A DNA stretch of 64,000 nucleotides from Marsupella aquatica (taxonomy: Eukaryota; Marchantiophyta). Positions within the stretch are counted from its first letter, which is position 1, and every line of letters begins with the position of its first letter. Location of the stretch: assembly GCA_973895155.1 (NCBI GenBank), contig OZ316894.1, positions 2,108,001 to 2,172,000 of the forward strand. The letters are read 5' to 3'. Of this stretch, positions 1 to 13,493 are shown piece by piece. The notes beneath the pieces are model-generated. The model searched no databases. It worked only from the letters and a program-made list of their open reading frames with translations, and had not been told where the DNA came from. The translations under genes were made by a program, and so were the position numbers.

Positions 1-3000
1 GGGGCTTAACTGAAGTTGGGGTGTGGGTGGGAAGGGGGATTAAGGGCAAGGTGCTCAGTCCCTACACATGGTTGAACATGTGAGAAGTCACTAGAAACCA
101 ATTGGATTTGAAAAGGTGAATGGACAAATGCAGTCAGGCTAGATGTGATAATGAGAAGGCAAACTTTAAAGACTGAAAATAATGGCCAGATGGACGGCAA
201 GGTTTGCTTACCTGCTTGGATGGACTTTCTCCACAGGGATGGATTATGTTTAAACCTTGAATCTGCTAGGCTAACATGTTTTACATTAACAGGTACAAAA
301 TAATGGGCAATTTGACATCTATTTGATGATTTTAGATGATCATATTTTGAGCAGGATTTCTTCAGAACCGCTAATGTCTTAAGACCCATTCAATGCCCAT
401 TCTAACAAACCAGGTTTAGTTCAACTCCAATCACAATTTGGAAACTATATGAATGCAAACAAATCAGACGGATTCACGTACAGAATTGAAGACCTGTCAT
501 TGTGACTATAACGCAGGCAAGGGGTCCATCTGAATGCATAGTTAAGGGCAGGGTCCATCATTCAACTCGCATTAAGACCTGGCATCAAGTCCCTGGGCCC
601 TCAGTCTTAACTAATACATGGAGGACGTGCGAACGCTCCAAGGGTAGTTTTTATTCATTTTGAACTAATAATTATAATTATTATCGATAATAAGAGAACT
701 TTTAATGGTAAAATGGAAATAACAAGGGGTAAACATGAAAAGGGCCCGATCGTAGGGGGGTCAACTTCTTTTACACGGAGTGAGGGCCCAGGGCATCAAG
801 TACTGTAGTTAAGTTGGTTTACACCTCTAAAACTACATAAAAAGAGAGAAAACAACCAGTATGAGGTTCTTTTGAGTTTGTTTTATCTTAGGCATTTACT
901 CTTAGCTCTAGGGTCACGGCTATAACCGTAGTTAGGGCTGAACTTAGTCGCGGACTAGGATAGGTTAACTAGGTTGCACACTATATCCCAAACGGTGTTT
1001 GCTTAAATAGTGAGGAATCAGGCTCATTGTTATGGAACCACTTGCGAGATAGGGAGATCTCGTATTGAGGAGACTCGATACAACCAAGGGGCCTAGAGTG
1101 CAGTAAAGTTCTTGTGTGTTCCTATGAATGTAGCCTCAGCTGAGATGAACCACATATTTATGTGTTGGATGATCATAGGCTTGCTGTTGTGAATATAGTC
1201 TTTACTCAACATTTTAAGGGCACACTCGGATAGCCTGAAACTTTACACTACCATGTGGATTATCAGGTTCACACAATAAATAGAAAATTCTTGAAAAGTT
1301 GAGCCTTAGAAATTTATTGAAAAGAGTCTTGCAAAACTTGAAAAATTACAAAGCATATTCTATATATTTTGATTAATACTGATTTATAAGAGTTTACATT
1401 GTTTTTAAGTGATTCAGATTGCAATTGAGAGCAATCATTTATGCCTTTGCGTCATAATTATTAACTCTTTGCAAACTGCATGCCCCATTCTGATTGTTCT
1501 TGGAGGTATCATGCAAAGGGCAAAGCAGGCACGAGCCAGAAAGACAACAGGGCTAAGCACAAAGTAAGACCGGCAAAATGGGGTTGAGAGGGGTAGTAAG
1601 TGACTCAGCCCAATGTATCCTTGAGGGGTCAACTACACAAAAAAAAACTGCAGGCACTAGGTCTCATTCAAAAAAAAGTATTTTAATACTATTTGACAGT
1701 TCTAGGAAGCCTAGGAAGTAAAATGAGGCATGTACAACATTAAAGTAGAGAAACATTTTGCTGTATACCTTTTATAGACTAAAATAATTTGATTATTCAA
1801 AATTCAAGATAGGGATAGTTATCTTTATAGTATGGGTTCACACTAGGTGAGGATGGCACGTGGTATCCTAAAAACACACCAAGTTACTGCCCAATTAAGG
1901 ATGCATCTTGAGGAGATTATTTTACCAAGTCAGTAAAAACCTAGCACAATGAGTCACCGCTAAACGAGTAGGAAAGTAGCCCCAGATCCAAGAGGTACTA
2001 CTTCTAGTACAAAGTTCAGCAATTGATCTGAAAAGATCAAATCACTAAGATACCTTGGTGAGCAGAGCCAATTTGCTTAGGATGTAGGCCTATGTAGAAG
2101 ATGGGGCATGACAGGACTTGTATGCCATTGGAGTTATTGAGAACTTGCCCAGGTTCCTCCAAGATGTGACCTTGGGAGGACGGTAGCCATCCCCAGTTTG
2201 AGTTGTGAATGCAATCAATCTGAGAGTTGAAGCCAGAGTTCGTGGCGAATAGTGCTTGTGGCTGAAGAGATTTTCCCTTTAGACTGGCTCAGTCCGTCTT
2301 GAGCTATGCTCTAAACTTTTGACACTGAGTAATAACTCCCACAGGAGTCAAAGTAATATCCTGTATCGGAAGGGGGCAACATGCTTTCCAGACATGCCAG
2401 ATTTTCACAACTGTTAAGATCCCCCAAAACTTGTTAGGTAATCTAGGGTGAAGGAAGAAGAAGGGGGGGGGGGGTGTGACAAAACAACACCTGGTGCCCA
2501 CATATAGACATTTGGGTTTACATTTGGAACACAATTTTGGCATAGATTAGTTGCTCATTCCCTCACTTCTCATGACTTAAGGCAATTGCAAAGACAGTGC
2601 CATGGGTCTTCTCATGACTTAGGGCAACGATGGCAACCGAGTATCAGCCTTCTTCGTTCCAGCAGCAGGGGGATCACCATCTTGGACATGGTAGGCAACT
2701 TGCCGAAGGAACCTCTTTTCAACACCTGCCTTCCAAGGTTCAGGGGTCCCACTCTCGTAACATTATTTTGTCCAACCTTGGTCCAATGCTAACACTACAA
2801 ATTGGGGATGTAGTTCTGTCTTGCCTCAATTTTGGTACTTTTGGGCCCCCCTCAAACAACTAAAGAATATAAAAAGGTTGCAATTGGAACTGGATCCCAA
2901 AAGGAATGTCTAACATTAGGATGTGTGATTATTTAACCTTGACTACCATGTGCAAAGCCAGATCCAACTGGCAATCTATGCTCCACTGGAAGGGATGTTT

Positions 3001-3654
3001 TCCTGATCATATGATTCTCCCGATTCAAGTGGGTTGGTTTTGATTCAATGGGTAATATTCTGTATAAGAACATGTGGTTATCTTACCACCTTAATGGCAT
3101 CCAGGTTGCCACAATTATTTTAAAATGGATGAACTAACTAAATATCTGGAGGTTTGTCATGCCAAATTGGAGAATATTCTGAGCATCCTGAAGTACCACC
3201 AATAGAGTTTTTAAAATCCAAAAATGAAACCAGGACAGTAATATTCTGGCCTTTAGTTATTTATTAAAATGAAAAAAAAATTAATGATTAAATCATTTTA
3301 ATCAATAACCGAGCAGGGGTTATTGATTAAAATGAGATGTAATCAATGTTTTGAGCAGGTCCTCCCATAACAGGGGATGGCACTGGAGTACTAACAACCA
3401 CAGAAATGAATCCTAAAATTAGGGTGGGCCACACTTATATATGGGAGGCAATTTGCATAGGCCTGCAATGAGTCATTAGTGTGGGTCCCATGCAAAAGTT
3501 AGAGTAGTTCCAAGTGTTAACAATCTACACTGTTCACCCTTAATTAGTGCTATGTAGAATTAACATTACTAAAATTTTAGTGTTAAACACTAATATTGGT
3601 AAAAGTGATTTTGAGTCCAAGTAACGAACTTAAAGCCCGGATGGACTTGCACGT

Positions 3655-3730
3655 TGTTCGTGAAGCTCTCATGGATAAACCAAACCTGCATTTGTTCGTG
3701 AAGCTCTCATGGATAAACCAAACCTGCATG
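3655..3730. repeat. 38-bp direct tandem repeat, two copies
   Basis: The unit beginning TGTTCGTGAAGCTCTCATGG occurs twice back to back, at 3655-3692 and 3693-3730, with no visible difference between copies. It lies inside a segment that resembles 25318-25412, so it is a local duplication within a dispersed repeat. Confidence 0.8.
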
Positions 3731-5679
3731 GACGGATCAAAACATAAAAATGTGCTTGGACATTGTTAATTACATTTATGTCCATAAAGTACACTGCAGT
3801 AACCAAATCTTCACTTCTATCCATAAATTTTCTCTGTCACTAACTCTGTCACCACTTCTATCCTAAAAATATGTCAGTGGCCATAGCATTTTTTTATTGA
3901 GAACTTAGCTGTTTTCTCCCAATACCTTTCCCCTCCACATAATTACTCTGACTATTTTTAAGAGTTTAATAAAAAAGATAACATTTAAAGTACATTAAAT
4001 TTGGTTCTTATGTAAAGACCTAAAGTAGATGAAACTTTGAATAGATTGAGTGCTTCACATTCTATTCATACCGCCTTGAGTAGTTTGCCCAATGGTAAAA
4101 ACCAAATGAACTTAATTACTCTAAAATATGTTTTAATATTCAAAAGCCCCGCAAAGGGGGGAAAGCAAGCAGCACAATGACTCATGAGCCAAGGAGACAA
4201 TTCCCACCAAGGAGGCCAGTGGCACCCAAATAAGCTCAATTGTCACATATAGATTACAATGTTTCTGCACACTTTCTTGAGATTCTAGGGCATGGATACT
4301 TTGCGGGAATGATTATACAATTTCCAGAAATGTTGTTGCAAAATATTTTTTATAGAGCATTGCTTGTTATCGGAAAATATAGTCATTTCCCTCGGGGCCC
4401 ACATCACGGGTGGAGTTTACAAGTAATAACACCCTAAAACTTAAGAAAATAAAGTTGAGTTTTACTATATTTTTACCCCTAACTTTATGGAATATTCTAT
4501 GAATATTCTCACTTTTGATATTTAAAAACCTTATATTTCTTATAATTCTTAAAATTGGATTAAAACGCACCTATGTTTCTTCAGCAAAATAAAGTAAAGT
4601 CTTCAACGGATTCGAATTAAAAACCCCTAACTTCGTCGCACGCGATGGGTCGGAAGAAAAGAAGCGAGGACCCAAGATTTTTCTATTGTGAAGCTGAAGG
4701 AAATTTTAATTTACATGAGCGTTGTTGTGGAATCCTATTTTTTAGAGACCAATGCTCTTGCCATAAAAAGTGTTTTGACTAATTTTATTGTTATAGAGCT
4801 ACTTAAGATTTTTTCTTTTGGGGAGTATTGTTGATGAATCATATTTCCAGAGAGCAATGTTCTTGTCAGAAAGAGCGTCTTTTTTGCTCCAGAGCTATCG
4901 GAAATCATGTTGTTCATACGGCGCTGCTCTTGTTACAAGGAGCGCTTCAAGTACTTTGCCGCTACGGAAGCTACAGGAAAAAGCTACATGAAATGTTAAA
5001 GGTGCATCTTCATTCTCTATTTCATAATTATACATTCTTAATTTCAGTTTTTGGTGTTATGTTCTTACCGTGACAGAATTTGATGCACATTATGTTCTTA
5101 CCGTGACAGAAATGTAGGTGGGCAATTAATGACAGAATTTACCATGCATTTGCAGTTAAGCACTCTCGTGATTATGTGTAATATGGTCTGTCCCCTGTCA
5201 TAGTCCATGGGGATAGATGGAGACAACCTAGCAGTCCATCTGGGCTTTAGTTACCCAAGTAACACTATCTTTTGTAGGTTTTTCAAAATAGTTATTTTCC
5301 ACTTTTGTTTAAATTACTGGAAAAAATGGGTGGTCTTTGTAGAAAATGTTTTTTAAGAGAATTTTGTGAAACCCCATAGAAAGGGAATAGTCAGTCAGAA
5401 CATTTGAATTCTAGACCTATGAGTCTCAATTTAAGTGAGCTATCACTCAACCATGCCTCTAAGTAGGGCAAAAAATGGCGATCTTGAGTCCAAAGTAACA
5501 CTAATTCCTGTGGATTTTCAGAATAATTTTTATCCTTTATTTTTTCACAAAATATCACAGTACCACTAATTCATGCGTGCGGGAAATAGTGTTATGACAA
5601 AATTAGTGTGACTAACACTAATTCATGAATACACCCTGACACCCAAATTAGTATGAGTAACACTAATTACAGTGAACAG

Positions 5680-5725
5680 AAGGTGCTTTGTTCCCAATTG
5701 TAGGTGCTTTGTTCCCAATTGTAGG
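5680..5725. repeat. 21-bp direct tandem repeat, two copies
   Basis: The segment AGGTGCTTTGTTCCCAATTG plus one base is repeated immediately. No coding role is apparent. Confidence 0.7.
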
Positions 5726-8700
5726 TTGGCCTCTACATTGCAATTAGTCTGGTGTGCTATTGGTTTGGATTGCAAGGAAGTGACGGAGGAAGCCAAGGCA
5801 AATCAACTTAGGTCACTTGTACTGGACTTCTCCCAATCCTACACAAGCTGGACATGGATCCCATAACAAAATGCTTGTGTACAGTGTAATTTGGTCAGAG
5901 TTTAGACCACCTATGGACCTGTGGATCAGTTATGGAAAAATGTTAGCAATTTTTAATTATATTGTCACTAAAGATGTGTTAATTTAGTCCTTTATGTTGG
6001 GCAAGGCTGTTTTTGGTTCTTTCGGTGTTGTGAGCGGTGTCCCCCTGCCACAGGGTCTTTCGTGGATATATTAATGAAAACACAAATTTCAAGGAAAGAT
6101 ATTCTAATTACAATGTTGCCATTATTTTTGTTGTATTTACAAATATACCATTTGTTTTTGTATATTTTCACCTGGTTACTTTGTTAAATTTATTGTCTTT
6201 ATCCAAAACAGTGATATATTTGTCAATACAAAATCATGGCAATATTATTAATTGAATATCTTTTGTGACAAAATAGTTAAAAGTTGAAATGTTAAACTCC
6301 TGTCTCCAATAGGAGACTTTCGTCCTGTAGGAGTGTAATACGTATTTTGGAGGTGGTATTTTGACAGGACCTCTGTCCTCTCCATTGCTTCTCATTCTGT
6401 CAGACATTATTAAAGGCATTAACCCAACCACCTTTTTTGTTGGGATACACTCAATTAAAATAGACCTATGTCAGGTACAGGAAAACACAAGTGACCTCTC
6501 ACTTTTCTTCTCTCATTCGTGCAAAGTTCCCCTTAGGGTAGCTTTACAAGACGTTGGCCATTGTTTTCGTTTTATTTCTTCTTCGATTAAATCTAGACCG
6601 TATAATGAGTGGAAAATGCTCCAGGTGGCTGTAAGGACCGATGGGCCAGTTAGGTATATGGTGTCTCCCAACTGAACTGTAGGCAAGGAGCAGGCCCAAG
6701 TAAATGCTTATGTGGAGTGCTTACTTTGTCTAGATTTTTAGACCACCTGGAGACGTGGTTCAAATACCTTCAAATTCTTTGCAAATGTGGGCTCCTTCAT
6801 TCAAGGGATTTGCAATCATATTGAAGTTCATTCCAAAAGATTTTTGGTCTGGAGTCTATCTTTAGAACAAGCAATGGCTCTCCAATTTGCTTTGGTGAAA
6901 AAAGTCACAGGTGCCCCAATGTCTTCCTTAGTCACCCCACTCTAACCCCAAATATGTGCAATTTGTGATTGTGGCCCACACTAGTTGTTCTGATGATATT
7001 CAAGTGTGGGCCCTGCATTAGTGTGGCCCACACTATACTAGTTTTGGTGAGCCAGCTCAAAACAGAGTTGCTAGAAGCACAGCAACCAGCTTTATCTTGT
7101 ACATGGTACAGTTATCAGCAACTAGAGCACATTATAACCCCTATTGTAATACATATATGGTGCTAGAAGCACAACAACCCCCACTATTTTGTTATATGGT
7201 GCAGAGTATATTGTAAGAGATATAAGGGAAGTTTGATTGGGTTACCCTCGTCCACCAAAGTCTGGACATATATTCTTCTCTTGAATTCTAGGGTCTTAGG
7301 GTTTAGGGAGCAGCCATTGGGTTAGTATTATAGGAATCTGGTCTCTTGTTTAAAATGGGGATGCATGGGAGCTGTTTTGCCTCTGCTTTGTATATATGCA
7401 TTCATTTCCAGCCTTAAAATTAACTGTAGCTTGTCATTGGGAACATCAGATGAGATGCTCAGAGTTATGTAACTAATTTCAGAAAAGGTCTAGGATTCTC
7501 TCAAAGACCCTAGGAGATTCTGTGTGCTCTCAGCAGACCATGATGTAATCTAGTAACTGAGAGACAAGGCTAGCTCGCATTAAAATGGGGTGCAACAATT
7601 CTCATGCCATTCAGACATGTAATGGATCCATACCTCTTCCTCATTGACACCGGCCAGGGCTATTGACTAATTTGAAGTGATGGATGTGTTGCAGTACATT
7701 GGAGAGGCACCATATTTTGATTGTGAGGCATTGAAGAGTTGGATGGTATCAAGATCTCAATTGAATCAACATTTCATTATCTGGTCATATTTTGACTACT
7801 GACTGGTAAACAACGGAGCGACACTTCTTAGGCAAACAACTAGAAAAGTGTAAAACCAAAAGGACAATCCAAAAATAATTGAAAAAGCCATCTGTCAGAT
7901 CGTGAACAATGAACAAGGGCAACTTAAATAAAAACCACGGGACAAATTTCTGTGTTCACTCACGATTTTTGCCTTGTACTATAATGCTCCAAGTGCCTTA
8001 GTCCCCTTATTTTGGGGTTTAACAGTGAAATGCATTGTCATTTCAAGTACCATTGTAGTACTAGTATGATAATAATCAAAGTTAATGAATTTAGGGTGTT
8101 TTAGGTGTATCAATCTTTGGTTGTGTTTTTCTGACTGTCTGAATGTTCTACGTACTCCTTCAACCAGATGGATTATCTAATATACTTAATTCCCTAACCC
8201 CTTCCGTAACTTAACCCTATTGCACAGATCAATTTTCCAAGGATGGATAAGAAGGCATTACTACAATGTACATTTAAACATTGGTGTGGAGAGACATGCT
8301 CCAATTTACACGTAGATCTCCTCCAACAAACATTCAACATTGAAAGTCTTTGCATGCAATTTTGAAAGGATGACTCCACCAAGTATTTTAGATGAAAAGA
8401 GCCACGAATGCAATGTTGTAAGCCAAGGCTCAACCTTCTGCTCTTGTCTCCTCGCATGCTTTCAAGGTTTGGGCTCCATTATGGGTCTTTGAGTTTGGTC
8501 ATAAGTCATGCCTCAAATTTATTGCATTCTGGTAAACCTTCCGTTCTAAGTTTGATCTCAGTAATGGGTCTCTCATTGAGACCATTATGATGTAAGTTTC
8601 AATGGTTAGGCACTTAGTGTTTCAATGTTTGGAATTTTCCTTTGTCTCTATGTGCTCTTTCAGGTTTTTCCCACATTGTATTCTCTTGTCAGTTTCTGTT

Positions 8701-8851
8701 CATTTGAGTTGACAATGCGGTCTATTTTACTTGAGGGTGACAGGTGTCTTTCTTATTCAGTTCAGGCTGAGTGAGATTAGTACAGTCATTGGAACTTCAT
8801 TTCCAGAGTGTTATATCTACAAATGTAGATGAGCTTTGTTAACATCTGCAG

Positions 8852-9629
8852 GTTATAATCCATCCAAAACAGCAAAGACCAGCAAGATGGAAATCACGTT
8901 GCAAACATCTCAATCTGTCGTTGGATCTTGCACGCTCTGTTCTTTATCAAGCTCTTTGTGGCTTTGTAAAAGTTGGAGAGGTAAGAAATAAAGATCCACT
9001 CAGTTTAATAACAATTGTATTTGTTAAACAGACAGTCACAAACATGTTGTGCCAATAACTTGCAATTAAGAAAGTTTAGTTACTTTGTTCACTGTCCATG
9101 TTTAGCACCCATAATTTAAGTTCATAACACGAAATGTACATATTGTCACTTTATGTTTTTGGGATGAATTCATTTGTGCTGGTAATAACTAGAGAGCAAT
9201 GGGTCCTCCTGTAGGAGAATGTTGAAGCACCTCACTAGATCAATATTTGTCTGGACTCATTGATCGTCTGGGTGTGGGCCTGTTGTGTGAACTTTTTTTG
9301 TTATTGTTGATCACTTGTCAGTAAATAGCACTTTCTCAAATGAAGAATAGTTTCAAAATGATCTCTGATGTTTGCAACCTTGTTGTAAGTAAGATTGGAG
9401 CTCTTCATGCGGCAACACAAGACATGTCCAGATACTGGTTGGAAGGTAGGAATCAAATATGAAGCTGTCATGCCTTGGCTGATCACAATCCATACTTGTA
9501 GCATGATACTCTGAACAGTTTGTTCAAGGTTATTGCTTTGACTGAGTAAATTGGTGTGATATCATTAAACTGAACTCTTTGTGTATATGTACTGCAGGGC
9601 AACAAAAGAAGAGATGTTTAAAAACTGTG
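8852..9629 (+). other. Candidate upstream exons of the OEP16 gene (unresolved)
   Basis: Two splice-bounded segments look like the N-terminal half of OEP16. Segment A (8852-8981) has an acceptor CTGCAG before it and a donor GTAAGA after it, and in one frame ends FLYQALCGFVKVGE. This resembles the OEP16 helix before the conserved ATR/REAY region. Segment B (9598-9629) follows TACTGCAG, precedes GTAATG, and reads ATKEEMFKNC. The similarity and order fit OEP16. However, A ends in phase 0 while B needs two carried bases, and A changes frame around a TTT run near 8940. Possible explanations are a missed mini-exon, a sequence error, or decay of the 5' half. I found no initiator ATG, so the 5' end of the gene is not annotated. 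Confidence 0.35.
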
Positions 9630-10892
9630 GTAATGAGCTCTGCTGCTGGTTTACTTGAGACTGTGTTGCTGGCAAAAATTAGAGTGCAAGTCCAAGAGCC
9701 AAAACAAGGAAATATGTTGCAATTGACTACCTTAAAGATTCACACTCCCCTTCAATGGTCCATTCCACCACAAAACTAGCAGCCACATAACTGGGAATAT
9801 CCAGCCAAGCTCCAAATCAAGCAGTGTGAGCTGTTAGTTTTTAGTGATTGAGGCAAGCAAACAACAATTTTAAAACTAGATCCTTAATATTGCAAACATG
9901 CATGCCAACTCTCACCCACTCTAAGTGACTCTGACACTTTTACTGTACTTTGTTGATCGATTTAATTAATTTTTTGTTGAATGATCTATTCTGGATCTGT
10001 GCAAGCCGTTACCTTTGACCCCAATTATCTAGAGTCATTTGATTTCACAACAGCTTTCACTTCTTTTCAAAGCCTGTGGTCAATGTTTAATATTTAACAA
10101 TCAGTTGGGAACAAACAGAAGCTCCAATCAAAATGACGCTTTCAGATAATACTTAAATATTATCAAATAATTTATGGACACAAAGGTCAATCATGGCTGA
10201 CATATGTCGAGACCAACTTGGTTTACAAAACTAAGTAAATGAGGAAGGCAGATATGGGACTGGTACATGGATGTGATCATGGATTCAATGTTGGCTTGCA
10301 GGAGTTTCAAATGTTAAGGTTTGAGTGCGTTGACCAAGAATTGGTGGCAGGGAAATGCTGGAAGAAAATGGTGATTATATGAGAATTCAACTCTTGTAAT
10401 CATGTTTGCATTCTCTTGGACGGGGATTCTAGTTGGATTTAAAAAGAGACTCTTAATCATGTTGACCTTGTAAGCTAGATATAGATTTGGAGCCAAATTA
10501 CACAATTCTATGAGTAGATTTTCCATGTCACTGAGAATGGGACAAAGTGCTTATAATGACCCTTGAAAATGGCTATTCTTCACACACTCTCCGAGGTGAT
10601 GGTAAAGATAGTAGTCATAAGCACACTTTTGCCTCTAGTTGTTTCTCCAAAACATGCAGTTCCAAATCAACAGTGCCATTCTCAGTGTCATGAATGGGTT
10701 TCCCCGAATCTAGGCTGCATCAAGTTGGGCGGCTGCCTAGCCCTGCCCTTCCTCTGACAATTTTAAAAAAAGTTTTTCTTGGATTTATTTCTGGTTAAGT
10801 AGTGCTTTGCAAATCTATTTTTGTTTGTATCTTGTTCCAAAATAGCCATAGCTTTTCAATAGGTTTGGAAGGCTGATTATGTTAATTGGCAG

Positions 10893-13493
10893 GCTTCACG
10901 AGCTGGAAAGGAGGCTTTTCAATGGGGTAATTTCTCAAACTAAAGACTAACTCAACCTGAAATTCATTGTTATAGGAAAGGAGCTCTCCTTAGAAAAGAT
11001 TCATTAATTACCCCAACTACTGCATCGGTTTCTATTAATGGGGAAACCCTGCCCTGGAATTTCAGCCATGCATAAAATCCCCAGGTAAGCAATGGAACCC
11101 ACACTTTATTAGAAAGAAATTACAAACAGGCCTGTGGGCGGAGAGCATACAAGGAATGACTCTCATTGTTATATGCAAGAGATATTCAGAACAAAAGGCA
11201 GTCTTGAGACTAATCAATATGGATTAGCATTGATTAGGCCATGCGGTAAGAAGCACTGCCCACTGCCTGCCTGTGATTGACCCCAGTATTAGCTTGAATA
11301 GTTGGCGCAAGGGCAGCCCACAGCAGGTCAGTGAGGCAGAACAGGTTTAATTTGGGCTTGAATCCTACTGGTGCAATTTCTCTTTTAACATTCATCTCTC
11401 CCCAAAATGGGGTTCATTCACCACCTAGTGATACTTAAGCAAAATTTGGAGACAGCAAGCACAGACAGCCGAGAGAGGGCAGGGGCACTCTAAAAGAAGC
11501 TCACAAGATCTAAAAAACTTAGTTCACTCTATTTATTATAAGTTTTTTTTATAAAGTGGAAATCTGTGAACAGTCAATCTCAACTCAAGTGAACTATCAC
11601 TTTATTGTAAGTTAAATCGACTCACATTAAAAGCAACTGTCAGTATTAAAAGATATAAATATTATTCTAGGTCCCATTACATCCCATGCATGTGTAGGTG
11701 GACAAACCAATGAAGTGCAACTTAATTTATTTAATGAGAGGAAGACAGAACTTTTGGGGAACTCACACTGAAATATGCTGAGCTCTGAATCCTGGATGAG
11801 CTGCAACTTACACCTCCAAACAAAATTCCATGATGACAAACGCAAGGCCTTGTGATATCCAATCATGAGCCTTATGACTTCTCTCTGGCAATCTCTCGAG
11901 GGCATTTACCTTGGCACCGAACAAACTCAGACAACCTTGCCAACTGCATGGTCTTGAATTTTGAAGATTTTGTTCCACCATGGTTCATAAGCATGCTTGA
12001 GGGATTTGATATGAAGCAAAAATTCTGAATTGAACCACTTGACAGAAAAACAATGGACATTGAATGTTTAGGACCTAAATGTGCATGACCTTCAGTGATA
12101 AGTTTCTTCATTCCGCTTCCTCAACTATGTATTCCATGTTTATGCCAAGTTGGGGTTTGATCTTGCCTAGGGAATCCATTGCAATTGCTGGTGACAACAG
12201 TTAGTCTTCCTTCAGTGTCATTTCTCAAGGAGATATATTAGTGTCATTCAAGCACACAACAAGAAATTGTGAGAGTGTACTATGGAGAGTGACTCCAAAT
12301 TAGTGCGAGTGATAAAATATTCTGGAAGCACTGGATTTTACCGTAACTGAATTAGTGCAAGGGGCGCACTAAAGCAGGAGTGGCATGTTTATGCTTGTGT
12401 TGATGGTGGCATTCTTCTTTGCCATTTCTACTGACCTTCATTGCTCATCTATGATAGGCTTCGCTGGCGGAGTGTATTCGGGAATGACCTACGGCATACA
12501 AGAGATCTGTGGTGTCCATGATTGGGTAAGAGTTCTATAATGGATGTGGGAATGGATGCTTTTATGTTTAAGCTTGCACATTCACAGCATATCCCTCTTG
12601 GTTTGAGGACTAATTTCTTGACAAGGTCAAAAGAATCTCAAATTCCCGGGATTGAGTGTTGAGTTAAAAAATGTAGTTTGTTTGGTGTGCGGGCTCTACT
12701 TCGTTCCTTCCTTCGTTCCTTCCTTCAGTCTGACGGTTTGTCGTCGGTCTGTAGAAATACGGGGGACCCAGGAAAACAGAGGGTGCAATGGTTATTGTGT
12801 CGGGACTAATATAGCATATGTGACAAGACATAAGACTCACAAGGGGCTACAAGCTTAAGTTTGATTACATAGTATATGTGAGAAGGTATAATGTTTACAT
12901 AAGGCAAACTTGAATATCAAAATTAGTAGACATTTAATTTTTGGAATAGTCCTGGATGTATGTACACCCTTTTGGCAATGTCTAAATATACCCTCCATTG
13001 GCATACTAAACGTGAACACCTTTACTGTATACAAACCTGGCATAAATTTAACATTTAGAGGGGCATACAGTTGAGGACATAACTTAAATATCACCAAATA
13101 GATATAAATTTTGCCTCTTTGAAACTCTTCATTGTTTAGTGATGTGGTTTTCTTGACTCGAACACTGCATGCTGTTAGTGTTATTCATTCTGATGGGAGA
13201 CCAAGAATGTGAAATTGTTGGTCATTTGAAGAATGTGAAGACGAGGATTTGATTGAAGCAAATACTTCGATGCCATTCTACTTACTCATATTTTTTCTTT
13301 TGACAACACGTCTGGACTGTACATTCAAGGCTAGCAGAAGAACGCCTTTGTTGGTGGAGCTCTAACGGGAGCTGCATTGTCGCTGACTCGAGGGAAAACC
13401 TCCATGGATTATCTTGTACAAGGAGCTGTCACTGGTGGGGCAGTTGCCATGGCTGCTGAGATTTTGAGTAGGGTTCCACTCCATAGGCGATAG
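10893..13493 (+). CDS. OEP16: OEP16-like plastid outer envelope channel (PRAT/Tim17-22-23 family), last three exons
   Basis: Three exons join in phase: 10893-10926 (AGKEAFQWG), 12458-12525 (GGVYSGMTYGIQEICGVHDW) and 13338-13493 (from KNAFVGGALTGAALSLTRGK to stop TAG at 13491-13493). All junctions are GT-AG. The G-rich pattern GVYSGMTYG, then HDWKNA, then GGALTGAA, is the PRAT signature and follows OEP16 closely, with the SGxTYG spacing most like OEP16-2. By family knowledge OEP16 is a cation-selective, amino-acid-permeable pore of the plastid outer envelope with four membrane helices; the three exons here carry roughly the last three. The 5' exons are uncertain (see 8852-9629), so whether the gene is functional is not proven. 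A broken copy of the last exon lies about 3 kb downstream. Confidence 0.8.

Larger units (their letters stand above)
1..8851. other. Gene-poor, repeat-rich intergenic DNA
   Basis: I see no reading frame here with recognisable domains or convincing splice structure. The stretch holds short direct repeats (near 3655-3730, 5047-5114 and 5680-5725), pieces of families seen again elsewhere in the window (a GGATGGACTTG-type segment near 3635-3760, and a segment near 6318-6450 that resembles 26700-26832), a G run near 2465-2474, and AT-rich filler. The short ORFs lack plausible codon structure and are treated as chance. Confidence 0.5.
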
